19,520 nt of DNA, taken from contig CAKTPR010000038.1 in NCBI GenBank assembly GCA_934591725.1, forward strand, positions 1 through 19,520, in the 5' to 3' direction. The notes beneath the pieces were generated by a model. The model was not told the origin of the DNA. It ran no database searches and worked only from the letters and a program-made list of their open reading frames with translations. A program made the translations under genes and the position numbers. The stretch comes from an uncultured Oscillospiraceae bacterium (GTDB lineage Bacteria > Bacillota > Clostridia > Oscillospirales > Oscillospiraceae). Below are positions 1-7,525 of this stretch, one piece after another. The stretch's first letter is position 1, and each line of letters begins with the position of its first letter.

Positions 1-1118
1 TCGGGAGTCGAGATCATGATGTCCTGACCGCGCTTTGCGTTTGCTTCGGGGTCGATCTTCACGCCGAGATAGCCAAAGTATTCGCAGATAGCGGCTCTGG
101 TGTAGGAGGAGTTCTCACCGACACCGGCGGTGAAGATGATGGCGTCAACGCCGTTCATCGCCGCGACGTAGGAGCCGACGACCTTCGCGACCCAGTAGTG
201 GAACATATCGAGCGCGAGCTGTGCTCTCTCGTTGCCTTCCTCTGCGGCCTTATCCAGATCGCGGAAGTCGGAGGACACGCCGGAAATACCGAGCACGCCG
301 GACTTCTTGTTGAGGATGGTCAGCATATCGTCGATGCCGATGTTGCGCTTATTCATTATAAACTGCATTGCGCCCGGATCAAGGTCGCCGCAGCGAGTGC
401 CCATCGGCAGGCCGACCAGAGGCGTAAAGCCCATGGAAGTATCGACGCACTTGCCGCCGTCGATCGCGCATATGGAGGAGCCGTTGCCGAGATGGCAGGA
501 GATGAGCTTCAGCTCCTCGGCAGGTCTGCCCATGACCTCGGCGCAGTGACCGGAGACATAGCGGTGGGAGGTACCGTGGAAGCCATAGCGGCGGACGCTG
601 TCGTTCTTATAGTATTCATAAGGCACGGCGTACATATATGCCTTGCCCGGCATGGTCTGATGGAAAGCGGTGTCGAACACTGCAACCATGGGCACATCGC
701 CCATGACGGCCTGACATGCCTTGATGCCGGTGAGGTTCGCGGGGTTGTGCAGCGGCCCGAAGGGAATGCACTCTTCAATAGCGTCCATGACCGGCCCGTT
801 GATGAGAACGGGCTGGGAGAATTTCTCACCGCCGTGGAGCACGCGGTGGCCGACAGCGTCTATCTCGCTCATGGAGGAGATCACGCCGTACTCCGGGCTT
901 ACGAGCTTGTCGATAGATGCGGCGATAGCCTCGGCATGCGTGGGCATGGGGATATCCGCTTCAAAAACCTTCTTGTCGCCGACCAGCGGGGTGTGCTTGA
1001 GATGACCGTCAATGCCGATGCGCTCGCACAGGCCCTTAGCCATGACCTTTTCGGTCTCCATGTCGATCAGCTGATACTTGAGAGAGGAGCTGCCGGCATT
1101 GATAACAAGGATCTTCAT
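1..1118 (-). CDS. ackA: Acetate kinase, 3' end cut off by window edge
   Basis: Acetate kinase interconverts acetyl phosphate + ADP and acetate + ATP. It is the ATP-forming last step of the Pta-AckA fermentation route in the cytosol. Reading the minus strand from the ATG at 1118-1116 gives 372 complete codons. The family signatures appear in order: N-terminal NAGSSSLKYQL, GHRVLHGGEKF, VFDTAFHQTMP (carrying the catalytic Asp), HLGNGSSICAI, GLPMGTRCGDLDPG, GVLGISGVSSDFRDL and IIFTAGVGENS. The family is usually about 400 residues, so roughly 25-30 C-terminal residues lie outside the window. On the minus strand the start is preceded by AAAGGA, 9 nt upstream. The gene diverges from tmcAL. The long + strand ORF at 198-1142 is only a shadow of this gene. 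The identification is secure; nothing suggests a break other than the window edge. Confidence 0.97.
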   Translation of the reverse strand, partial: MKILVINAGSSSLKYQLIDMETEKVMAKGLCERIGIDGHLKHTPLVGDKKVFEADIPMPTHAEAIAASIDKLVSPEYGVISSMSEIDAVGHRVLHGGEKFSQPVLINGPVMDAIEECIPFGPLHNPANLTGIKACQAVMGDVPMVAVFDTAFHQTMPGKAYMYAVPYEYYKNDSVRRYGFHGTSHRYVSGHCAEVMGRPAEELKLISCHLGNGSSICAIDGGKCVDTSMGFTPLVGLPMGTRCGDLDPGAMQFIMNKRNIGIDDMLTILNKKSGVLGISGVSSDFRDLDKAAEEGNERAQLALDMFHYWVAKVVGSYVAAMNGVDAIIFTAGVGENSSYTRAAICEYFGYLGVKIDPEANAKRGQDIMISTP

Positions 1119-1178
1119 TATTTATTTTCCTTTCTATTGTAAATCCTGCCTGAATTAGATAAAATAGCATCAACAACT

Positions 1179-1206
1179 ATTCTAATACATTTGCGTGAAA
1201 AATCAA
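1179..1206 (-). promoter_or_regulatory. Putative sigma-A promoter of ackA
   Basis: On the minus strand TTGATT (1206-1201) and TAGAAT (1184-1179) are separated by 16 nt, about 60 nt upstream of the ackA start. The -35 overlaps a short dyad (AAAAATC / GATTTTT, 1198-1213). It is the best match in the 113-nt divergent region but not a perfect consensus. Confidence 0.45.
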
Positions 1207-1213
1207 GATTTTT
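1198..1213. repeat. Short AT-rich inverted repeat between ackA and tmcAL
   Basis: AAAAATC (1198-1204) is followed, after two A residues, by its exact complement GATTTTT (1207-1213). The dyad covers the probable ackA -35 and ends 6 nt before the tmcAL ribosome binding site. It could be an operator or just AT-rich DNA; the sequence alone does not decide. Confidence 0.4.
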
Positions 1214-1231
1214 TTATTCGGAGACTTCAAG

Positions 1232-2428
1232 ATGAATATAGCCGGTATCGTATGTGAATATAACCCCTTCCACAGCGGGCATTTATACCAGCTCACCGAG
1301 ACTCGCCGCGCCCTCGGCGAGGACACGCTGACGGTGTGCGTGATGTCCGGGGACTTTGTCCAGCGCGGGGAAGCTGCGGTGTTTTCCAAATTTGCCCGTG
1401 CCGAGGCCGCCTGCCGCGCGGGTGCCGGCCTTGTGCTTGAGCTTCCGCTGCCGTGGTGTCTCTCTTCCGCTGAGGGCTTTGCCGCAGGCGCGGTCTCGCT
1501 GCTCGCCGCCGTCGGCTGCACGCATTTAAGCTTTGGCAGCGAGAGCGGCGACGTGGAAACGCTTCAAAAGCTTGCCCAAGAAATACTCGAACCGGACACG
1601 CAGCGGGAGATCACCGCACAGCTCCAACGCTCGCCGGAGCTGTCCTATGCCATGGCGCGCGAGCGGGTGCTGACGGAAAAGCTGGGGGAGTGCGGCACAC
1701 TTCTCGCGCAGCCGAATAACATCCTCGCTGTCGAATACCTCAAGGCCATCTATAAAAATGCCTGTCCCATTACCCCAATCACAGTAAAGCGCATCGGCAG
1801 CGGGCACGATAAAGCGGGGGAGCAAGGCCCCAAGTCCGCGTCGGAGCTTCGGGGACTGATGGAGACCGGCGCGGATATTTCGGAATACATCCCGGAGGCG
1901 GCGCTGTCTGTGTACCGGCGTGAGCGCGAGGCTGGGCGAGGACGGGACAAAGCGGTACTCGAGACGGCGCTGCTGTCCCGGCTGCGCATGCTCGATAGAG
2001 CCGTGTACGAAAGCCTGCCCGACGGCGGCGACGGAGCTGGCGCGCGGCTTTGGAAGGCCGTCAGAGAGGAGAGCACGCTTGAGGACATCGCGCAGGAGGC
2101 AAGGACAAAGCGCTATCCGCTTGCACGGATGCGCCGTATGCTGCTGTGCGCCGCGCTCGGCGTTAGTGCAGAATATACAAAGACGCTCCCGCCATATGCA
2201 AGGGTGCTGGCTGCCGACGCCGCGGGCTGCGCGTATCTGCGTGAGATCGACGGAAAGTCAGCCGTCCCGGTGCTTACGAAGCCCGCCGCTGTCCGCCGTC
2301 TGGACGGCAGCGCGGCCAAAGTGTTCGCGCTCGGCGCATCGGCACATGACGTCTATACCCTCCAAAACGTTACAAATAGTGACAAAAAATGCGGTCAGGA
2401 CTGGCGAAACGGACCTGTTATTGTGTAA
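1232..2428 (+). CDS. tmcAL: tRNA(Met) cytidine acetate ligase TmcAL (YlbM family)
   Basis: TmcAL forms N4-acetylcytidine at the wobble C34 of elongator tRNA(Met), activating acetate with ATP rather than using acetyl-CoA. The 398 aa length matches the family (about 400). The nucleotidyltransferase motif EYNPFHSGH lies at residues 9-17, with the HxGH-type H14 and H17. It is followed by MSGDFVQRG (38-46) and LSFGSE (99-104), all typical of the YlbM family. The C-terminus ends in PVIV, like many homologues. GGAGA (1220-1224) stands 7 nt before the ATG. The gene diverges from ackA, whose product makes acetate and ATP, the two co-substrates of TmcAL; that link is inference from context. No clear terminator follows before the liv promoter. 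Older databases call this family a generic nucleotidyltransferase. Confidence 0.93.
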   Translation: MNIAGIVCEYNPFHSGHLYQLTETRRALGEDTLTVCVMSGDFVQRGEAAVFSKFARAEAACRAGAGLVLELPLPWCLSSAEGFAAGAVSLLAAVGCTHLSFGSESGDVETLQKLAQEILEPDTQREITAQLQRSPELSYAMARERVLTEKLGECGTLLAQPNNILAVEYLKAIYKNACPITPITVKRIGSGHDKAGEQGPKSASELRGLMETGADISEYIPEAALSVYRREREAGRGRDKAVLETALLSRLRMLDRAVYESLPDGGDGAGARLWKAVREESTLEDIAQEARTKRYPLARMRRMLLCAALGVSAEYTKTLPPYARVLAADAAGCAYLREIDGKSAVPVLTKPAAVRRLDGSAAKVFALGASAHDVYTLQNVTNSDKKCGQDWRNGPVIV

Positions 2429-2479
2429 TTTCCATAAAATGTGTTTTTGCCGGGAAAGCAATTTAGTAATTTAAGTTTA

Positions 2480-2508
2480 TTGCAATTTAACTCGTCATAG
2501 TGCATAAT
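2480..2508 (+). promoter_or_regulatory. Putative promoter of the liv operon
   Basis: TTGCAA (2480-2485) and CATAAT (2503-2508) are separated by 17 nt. Transcription would start near 2515, leaving a leader of roughly 75 nt before livJ. Both hexamers match the vegetative consensus at most positions. Confidence 0.5.
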
Positions 2509-2517
2509 CATCATATC

Positions 2518-2571
2518 GTTACTGAAACACATCTGTCCGCGAGATAGAGACAGTTTCGGCAACATAGTAAC
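2518..2571 (+). promoter_or_regulatory. Foldable leader upstream of livJ
   Basis: GTTACT (2518-2523) pairs with AGTAAC (2566-2571), GAAA (2524-2527) with TTTC (2554-2557), and CTGTC (2533-2537) with GACAG (2549-2553). Together these give a nested stem in the 5' UTR, just upstream of the AGGAGG at 2576-2581. It lacks a T-run, so it is not a terminator, and it does not resemble a T-box. It may stabilise the message or modulate translation; the role is unknown. Confidence 0.3.
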
Positions 2572-2588
2572 TTATAGGAGGAACCAAA

Positions 2589-3797
2589 ATGAAAAAGGTT
2601 ATTGCACTTGTTCTGGCACTCGTTATGGTGTTTGCACTGTGCGCCTGCGGCAGCAGCGACAGCGGCAGCAGCAGTCAGGCGGCTTCCGGCAGCGATGAGA
2701 AGGTCGTCAAGATAGGCGTTTTCGAGCCTACCAGCGGTCAGAATGCCGCCGGCGGCAAGAAGGAAATTCTCGGTATAGAGTATGCACACTCTCTGTACCC
2801 CACAATCGATATCAACGGTGAGACTTATAATATAGAGCTCGTCTATGCTGATAACGCATCCGCTGCCGAAAAGGCTCCCTCCGCGGCTCAGCTTCTCATA
2901 AGCAACGATGTCTCCGTTGTTGTCGGTACTTACGGCTCCGGCTGCGCAATAGCTGCCGGCGACCTCTTTGCCGAGGCTAAGATCCCTGCGATTGGCACTT
3001 CCTGCACTAACCCCCAGGTCACTGCCGGCAATGATTATTACTTCCGTGTCTGCTACATTGACCCGTTCCAGGGTGCCGTTATGGCAAGCTACGCTCTCAA
3101 GCAGGGCTGCAAGAACTGCGTCGTCATAGTTGAGGCCGGCGATGACTACTCCGCAGGCTTCGGCAACTACTTCTCTGAGGCAATGGTCAAGGGCGGCGCT
3201 TCCTGCGACACCGTTACTTTCCAGAAGGATGAGACCGACTTCTCCACCATCATGGCAAACATCAAGTCCAAGGACTATGACGGCATCTTTGCTCCCGTCT
3301 CCATCGAGACCGCTCCTCTGATCATCAACCAGGCTCGTGAAGCCGGTGTTGAGTGCCAAATCATGGCCGGCGACACTTGGGACGATATCTCCATTGCTGA
3401 GCGCGCAGGCGCAAACGCAAACGGCGTTTTCTTCTCCGCCTTCTTTGATGCGACCGATACGAGCAACGAAGCCGGCGTTGAGTTCAACAAGGGCATCCTT
3501 GAGTGGATCGCAGCCGACGCTACCAGAACCGAGAACAACGGCGGCACTGCCGACGCTATCTCCTCTGTTACTCCCTGCGGCTACGACGCTTACATGGCGG
3601 CCTACAACGCCATCCTCGCCGCACAGAGCACCGACGGTGAAGCCATTCGCGACGCTCTCGCAAGCCTCGATGTCAAGGGACTTGTCACCGGCGATCTGAA
3701 GTTCGATGAGAACGGCGACGCCATCAAGAACTATGTTGCTATCAAGACCTTCCAGGACGGCAAGATAGTCTTCTCCGATGCTTACACCGGCGAATAA
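2589..3797 (+). CDS. livJ: Branched-chain amino acid ABC transporter, substrate-binding lipoprotein
   Basis: This is the extracellular ligand-binding component (LivJ/LivK type, periplasmic-binding fold I) of a HAAT-family importer, 402 aa. The N-terminus is a lipoprotein signal: KK, then a hydrophobic core, then lipobox L17-C-A-C20, with C20 as the lipidated residue. A Ser/Gly-rich linker (about 21-36) tethers the domain to the membrane. The mature domain opens with VVKIGVFEPTSGQNAAGG, a typical start for the family, and contains VVVGTYGSGCAIAAG in the ligand-binding region. AGGAGG (2576-2581) lies 7 nt before the ATG. It is the first gene of a livJHMGF operon and is followed by a hairpin at 3828-3869 that probably keeps its expression above that of the permeases. 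The ligand could be Leu/Ile/Val, another amino acid, or an amide or urea-type solute; sequence alone does not decide. Confidence 0.92.
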   Translation: MKKVIALVLALVMVFALCACGSSDSGSSSQAASGSDEKVVKIGVFEPTSGQNAAGGKKEILGIEYAHSLYPTIDINGETYNIELVYADNASAAEKAPSAAQLLISNDVSVVVGTYGSGCAIAAGDLFAEAKIPAIGTSCTNPQVTAGNDYYFRVCYIDPFQGAVMASYALKQGCKNCVVIVEAGDDYSAGFGNYFSEAMVKGGASCDTVTFQKDETDFSTIMANIKSKDYDGIFAPVSIETAPLIINQAREAGVECQIMAGDTWDDISIAERAGANANGVFFSAFFDATDTSNEAGVEFNKGILEWIAADATRTENNGGTADAISSVTPCGYDAYMAAYNAILAAQSTDGEAIRDALASLDVKGLVTGDLKFDENGDAIKNYVAIKTFQDGKIVFSDAYTGE

Positions 3798-3827
3798 TCG
3801 ATCGCTTTTACCTAATGCAAACGTAAG

Positions 3828-3869
3828 CGTTTTCCCCGGCGAAAATCGCCGGGGAAACGTTCCGTTTTT
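3828..3869 (+). terminator. Intra-operon hairpin with T-run between livJ and livH
   Basis: TTTCCCCGGCGA (3831-3842) pairs perfectly with TCGCCGGGGAAA (3846-3857) around a 3-nt AAA loop. The stem extends past a one-base bulge by CG/CG (3828-3829 with 3858-3859). GTTTTTA follows, with the T-run at 3865-3869. It has the form of a rho-independent terminator but sits inside a co-directional operon with no evident promoter after it. It is therefore best read as a partial terminator and/or 3' mRNA stabiliser that sets a high ratio of binding protein to permease. Confidence 0.8.
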
Positions 3870-3902
3870 AATGCAGATATAGAATTGTTAGGAGGCTGTA
3901 AT

Positions 3903-4790
3903 ATGCACACTGCCACATATTACATAGATCTGCTGCTGTCCGGCATTACGGTCGGCAGCCTTTACGCGTTGATTGCCATCGGCTACACCATGGTCTACGG
4001 CATCCTTCGCCTTATTAACTTTGCTCATGGCGATATCTTTATGATGGCCGGCTTTTTCATGGTTTATATCAGCGCCTCGATGCCTATGGCAGTCGCTATC
4101 CCCGTCGTGCTCCTTATGACGGTGGCGCTCGGTCTGCTCATTGAGCGCGCAGCGTATAAGCCCCTGCGCAGCGCTCCGCGTATGTCGGTCATGATATCGG
4201 CCATCGGCGTGTCATACCTGCTGCAGAACCTTGCGACCTACATAACCGGCGGCCTTGCAAGACCCTATCCCGAGATTCCCTTCCTGAAGGGAACCTTCAT
4301 GCTCGGCGCGCTCAAGATAAAGGTCATCACGGTCGTCACCCCGCTGCTGACCGTCCTGCTCGTCATTGCGCTCGTGCTTTTCATCAACCATACCAAGACC
4401 GGCATGGCGATGCGTGCCGTGTCCCGTGACTTTGATACCGCCCGTCTCATGGGCATCAAGGTCAATAATATCATTTCCGTGACCTTCATCATCGGCTCCT
4501 TCCTTGCTGGTGTCGGCTCCATTCTTTACTTCAGCAATTACGGTCAGGTCAGCCCGACCATCGGTGCCATGCCCGGGCTTAAGGCCTTCGTTGCCGCGGT
4601 CTTCGGCGGTATCGGCTCGATCCCCGGCGCTGTCCTCGGCGCATATATAATCGGTATCTGCGAATCTCTGATCAAGGCGAATGACGCGATCGCTATTTTC
4701 AGCAACGCCTTCACCTTTGCTCTGCTGATTCTGGTGCTGCTGTTCAAGCCCAACGGAATGTTCGGCGAGAAGCTTGCGGAGAAAGTGTGA
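3903..4790 (+). CDS. livH: Branched-chain amino acid ABC transporter permease LivH
   Basis: This is the first of the two membrane subunits of the importer, 295 aa and largely hydrophobic with about eight membrane segments. The LivH hallmark GILRLINFAHGDIFMMAGF lies near residues 32-50. The typical C-terminal GGIGSIPGAVLGAYIIG follows near residues 234-250. I chose the ATG at 3903 because TAGGAGG (3889-3895) lies 7 nt upstream. An in-frame TTG at 3885 would lie upstream of this ribosome binding site and add six poorly supported residues. The livM start codon follows 4 nt after its stop, so the two permeases are probably translated together. Confidence 0.95.
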   Translation: MHTATYYIDLLLSGITVGSLYALIAIGYTMVYGILRLINFAHGDIFMMAGFFMVYISASMPMAVAIPVVLLMTVALGLLIERAAYKPLRSAPRMSVMISAIGVSYLLQNLATYITGGLARPYPEIPFLKGTFMLGALKIKVITVVTPLLTVLLVIALVLFINHTKTGMAMRAVSRDFDTARLMGIKVNNIISVTFIIGSFLAGVGSILYFSNYGQVSPTIGAMPGLKAFVAAVFGGIGSIPGAVLGAYIIGICESLIKANDAIAIFSNAFTFALLILVLLFKPNGMFGEKLAEKV

Positions 4791-4794
4791 GATC

Positions 4795-5877
4795 ATGACC
4801 AATAAGAAAAGAGATATTATACTTTCAGTCGTATTCGCGGCGGTGATCGTTGCGCTGCTTATCTATATTGATAAGGAGCAGCACTATTCCATGCTCGCCT
4901 CCGTTATCCAGAAGGCGTCCATCTATGCGCTGCTTGCCGTTTCCCTGAACCTGCTCAACGGCTTTACCGGCCTGTTCTCTCTCGGTCAGGCGGGCTTCAT
5001 GATGCTTGGCGCTTATACCTACGCTATCCTCACTATCCCCCTTGAGCAGCATGCAAGCGTTTACCAGTACTTTAACGGCGGCGTCGTCAATGTCTGCCTG
5101 CCGCCTGTCATAGGCATTATTGCCGCGGGTCTTGTTGCTGTCGTGTTCGCGTGGCTCGTCGGTAAGCCCTGCCTGCGCCTCAAGAGCGACTATCTCGCCA
5201 TCGCAACTCTCGGCTTTGCAGAAATTCTCCGCGCACTTATCCAGTGGGATGTCCTCGGCCCTGTGACCAACGCCTCCAACATTCTCAAGAAGTTCCCGAA
5301 GTTTGACAGCATCCTTACTCCTGTCATCATTTCCGCGTTCTGCATCTTCCTCATCGTCCTGCTCATCAACTCCTCCTACGGCCGCGCTTTCAAGGCCATC
5401 CGTGAGGATGAGATCGCGGCCGAGGCGATGGGCATCAACCTTGCCAAGACCAAGATGCAGGCCTTCCTTACCAGCTCATTCTTCGCCGGTATCGGCGGCG
5501 CGCTGCTGGCGATGTTTCAGGCCAGCGTTCAGGCAAGGTCGTTCACCTCTGCCATGACTTACGAGATACTGCTCATCGTCGTCATCGGCGGCATCGGCTC
5601 TGTTACGGGCTCGATAATCGGCAGCTTCCTGTATATTGCGGCTTCGGAGTGGTGGCTGCGCTTCCTTGACGACTCTCAGACCTACCTCGGCGTGAACATC
5701 CCGTTCATGCGCGGCGGCTTCCGTATGGTCGTGTTCTCCGTCGTCATCATGCTCGTCGTCCTGTTCTACCGTCAGGGCATCATGGGCACGAAGGAATTTT
5801 CGTGGCAGGGAATAATCAACTTCTTCAAGCGCATTTTCAGAAAGAACAAGGGAAAGGCGGTACAGGACAATGGCTGA
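4795..5877 (+). CDS. livM: Branched-chain amino acid ABC transporter permease LivM
   Basis: This is the second membrane subunit, 360 aa, which pairs with LivH. The LivM hallmark LNGFTGLFSLGQAGFMMLGA lies near residues 54-73, and the C-terminal GGIGSVTGSIIGSF is also present. The first hydrophobic segment begins about 7 residues in, after a basic TNKKR stretch. The ATG at 4795 follows the livH stop by 4 nt. An in-frame TTG at 4774 lies inside livH and is less likely, because the purine-rich GGAGA (4778-4782) would fall downstream of it. That GGAGA is somewhat far from the ATG (12 nt), so initiation may rely on coupling to livH termination. The last 8 nt overlap livG. Confidence 0.94.
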   Translation: MTNKKRDIILSVVFAAVIVALLIYIDKEQHYSMLASVIQKASIYALLAVSLNLLNGFTGLFSLGQAGFMMLGAYTYAILTIPLEQHASVYQYFNGGVVNVCLPPVIGIIAAGLVAVVFAWLVGKPCLRLKSDYLAIATLGFAEILRALIQWDVLGPVTNASNILKKFPKFDSILTPVIISAFCIFLIVLLINSSYGRAFKAIREDEIAAEAMGINLAKTKMQAFLTSSFFAGIGGALLAMFQASVQARSFTSAMTYEILLIVVIGGIGSVTGSIIGSFLYIAASEWWLRFLDDSQTYLGVNIPFMRGGFRMVVFSVVIMLVVLFYRQGIMGTKEFSWQGIINFFKRIFRKNKGKAVQDNG

Positions 5878-6712
5878 AAACGTTCTGCATATTGAAAACA
5901 TAACCATGCAGTTCGGCGGCGTTGTCGCCGTCAATAACCTGAACCTCGATGTCAACAAGGGTGAGATCATCGCCCTTATCGGCCCGAACGGCGCAGGCAA
6001 GACCACCGCGTTCAACTGCGTCACCGGCGTCTATGAGCCGACCAACGGCAAGATAGACTTCATGGGCGAGACTATCGTTGAGAACTATCCGCAGGGCAAG
6101 ATGAAAAAAATCTACGCCGGTGAGAATATGGGTATGTACGATAAGGTCGTCTCCCTCACTCCCGATGTGATAACCGGAAAGGGCATTGCCCGTACCTTCC
6201 AGAATATCCGCCTGTTCTCAAAGCTCAGCGTTTTCGAGAATGTCATCATCGCAAAGCACATGCGTGCAAAGCAGAACTTCTTCTCCGCCGCCCTGCATCT
6301 GAACGGCGCAGAGGAAAAGCGCATGCGTGAGGAGACTATGGCTCTGCTTGAGGAGCAGGGGCTCGATAAGTATAAGGACGATGTCGCCGGCAGCCTGCCC
6401 TACGGCATCCAGCGCCGCCTTGAGATCGCCCGCGCCCTCGCCACCGAGCCGAAGCTGCTCCTGCTTGACGAGCCTGCCGCCGGTATGAACCCGCAGGAGA
6501 CTCTTGAGCTTGCGGACTTTATCGTTGAGATCAGAAAGAAGTATGATCTCTCTGTGTTCCTTGTCGAGCACCACATGGATCTTGTCATGAACATCAGCGA
6601 CAGGATATATGTCCTCGATTTCGGTAAGCTTATCGCGGAAGGCGTTCCCTCCGAGATACAGAACAATGTCAAAGTCATAGATGCATACCTGGGGGTGAGC
6701 GAGGATGAGTGA
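5870..6712 (+). CDS. livG: Branched-chain amino acid ABC transporter ATPase LivG
   Basis: This is one of the two cytoplasmic ATPases that drive the importer, 280 aa. Walker A GPNGAGKTT lies at 38-46, the Q-loop in ARTFQNIRLF with Q111, the signature LPYGIQRRLEIARAL at 176-190, Walker B LLLLDE at 196-201, and the switch His in LVEHHMD (H234). The protein is about 25 residues longer than common LivG proteins. The extra material (about 72-98, NYPQGK to SLTP) lies between the first beta-strands and the Q-loop. The gene overlaps livM and livF by 8 nt each, with the ATG of each gene inside the end of the previous one, which implies translational coupling. All catalytic motifs are intact. Confidence 0.95.
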   Translation: MAENVLHIENITMQFGGVVAVNNLNLDVNKGEIIALIGPNGAGKTTAFNCVTGVYEPTNGKIDFMGETIVENYPQGKMKKIYAGENMGMYDKVVSLTPDVITGKGIARTFQNIRLFSKLSVFENVIIAKHMRAKQNFFSAALHLNGAEEKRMREETMALLEEQGLDKYKDDVAGSLPYGIQRRLEIARALATEPKLLLLDEPAAGMNPQETLELADFIVEIRKKYDLSVFLVEHHMDLVMNISDRIYVLDFGKLIAEGVPSEIQNNVKVIDAYLGVSEDE

Positions 6713-7415
6713 TGTTATACTCAGCGTAAAGGATCTTAAGGTCAACTACGGCGGCATCGAAGCCGTCAAGGGCATATCCTTTGATGTTCCCCGCGGTGAG
6801 ATCGTCACCTTAATCGGCGCAAACGGCGCCGGTAAGTCCACAACGCTCAAGGCCATCGCCGGGCTTGTCAAGCCGAGTGCAGGCTCCATTGAGTTTAACG
6901 GCGCGAATATTACCGGCAAGGATCCATCCGCTATCGTCGCCTCCGGTATCACTCTCGTCCCTGAAGGCCGCCGCGTGTTTGATAATATGTCTGTTCTTGA
7001 GAACATCAAGATCGGCGCATATCTGCGCAGCGACAGTCTGGATGATGATATCGAGTGGGTATATTCGCTCTTCCCGCGCCTCAAGGAGCGCAGCTGGCAG
7101 TTGGCCGGTACGCTCTCCGGCGGCGAGCAGCAGATGCTTGCCGTTGCCCGCGCGCTGATGAGCCACCCGCAGGTCATCATGATGGATGAGCCGTCGCTGG
7201 GTCTTGCCCCGCTGGTCGTCAAAGGCATCTTTGATATCATCAGAGAAATCAACAAAAACGGCACCACCGTTCTGCTTATCGAGCAGAATGCCAACATGGC
7301 GCTCAAGGCTGCAAACGACGCCTATGTGCTTGAGACCGGCAGCATTACGCTCTCAGGTACCGGCGCGGAGCTGCTCGCAAACGAGCAGGTCAGAAAGGCA
7401 TACCTCGGCAGCTGA
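6705..7415 (+). CDS. livF: Branched-chain amino acid ABC transporter ATPase LivF
   Basis: This is the second ATPase of the importer, 236 aa, the usual length for LivF. Walker A GANGAGKST lies at 38-46, LVPEGRRVF at 84-92 (a LivF trademark), the signature LSGGEQQMLAVARAL at 137-151, Walker B VIMMDE at 157-162, and LIEQN at 191-195, where Gln replaces the switch His as is normal in LivF. It heterodimerises with LivG under the LivH/LivM pore. Its ATG lies within the last 8 nt of livG. It is the last gene of the operon and is followed by a strong terminator. Confidence 0.96.
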   Translation: MSDVILSVKDLKVNYGGIEAVKGISFDVPRGEIVTLIGANGAGKSTTLKAIAGLVKPSAGSIEFNGANITGKDPSAIVASGITLVPEGRRVFDNMSVLENIKIGAYLRSDSLDDDIEWVYSLFPRLKERSWQLAGTLSGGEQQMLAVARALMSHPQVIMMDEPSLGLAPLVVKGIFDIIREINKNGTTVLLIEQNANMALKAANDAYVLETGSITLSGTGAELLANEQVRKAYLGS

Positions 7416-7428
7416 TACAAAGCTTTTA

Positions 7429-7473
7429 TACGGACGGATATCCGCTCTTTGGATATCCGTCCGTATTTACTTT
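7429..7473 (+). terminator. Rho-independent terminator of the liv operon
   Basis: A perfect 15-bp stem forms between TACGGACGGATATCC (7429-7443) and GGATATCCGTCCGTA (7451-7465), with a 7-nt loop GCTCTTT. It is followed by TTTACTTT. It lies 13 nt after the livF stop. The T-tail doubles as the probable -35 of prfA. Confidence 0.88.
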
Positions 7474-7494
7474 ATCCGCTGCCTGTGGTAAAAT
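7466..7494 (+). promoter_or_regulatory. Putative extended -10 promoter of prfA
   Basis: TTTACT (7466-7471) and TAAAAT (7489-7494) are separated by 17 nt, with TGG directly before the -10, the extended -10 pattern. Transcription would start near 7501, giving a leader of about 25 nt with GGAGTGA at 7516-7522. Confidence 0.6.
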
Positions 7495-7525
7495 AATCTG
7501 TAAAATCCAATTATCGGAGTGACAC

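Noticed and set aside
198..1142. 314-codon + strand ORF
   Set aside because: It lies antisense to acetate kinase, whose motifs are unmistakable; the ORF has no family motif and no usable ribosome binding site.
1191..1219. TTGCGT - 17 nt - TTATTC as a tmcAL promoter
   Set aside because: Transcription would begin after the tmcAL ribosome binding site at 1220-1224, leaving no usable leader.
2509..2588. T-box or amino acid riboswitch before livJ
   Set aside because: No T-box core sequence, no terminator T-run and no known riboswitch core is visible; only a simple nested stem.
3885..3902. Upstream TTG starts for livH (3885), livM (4774) and nusA (18450)
   Set aside because: Each non-ATG start lies upstream of, or on, the ribosome binding site that serves a downstream ATG.
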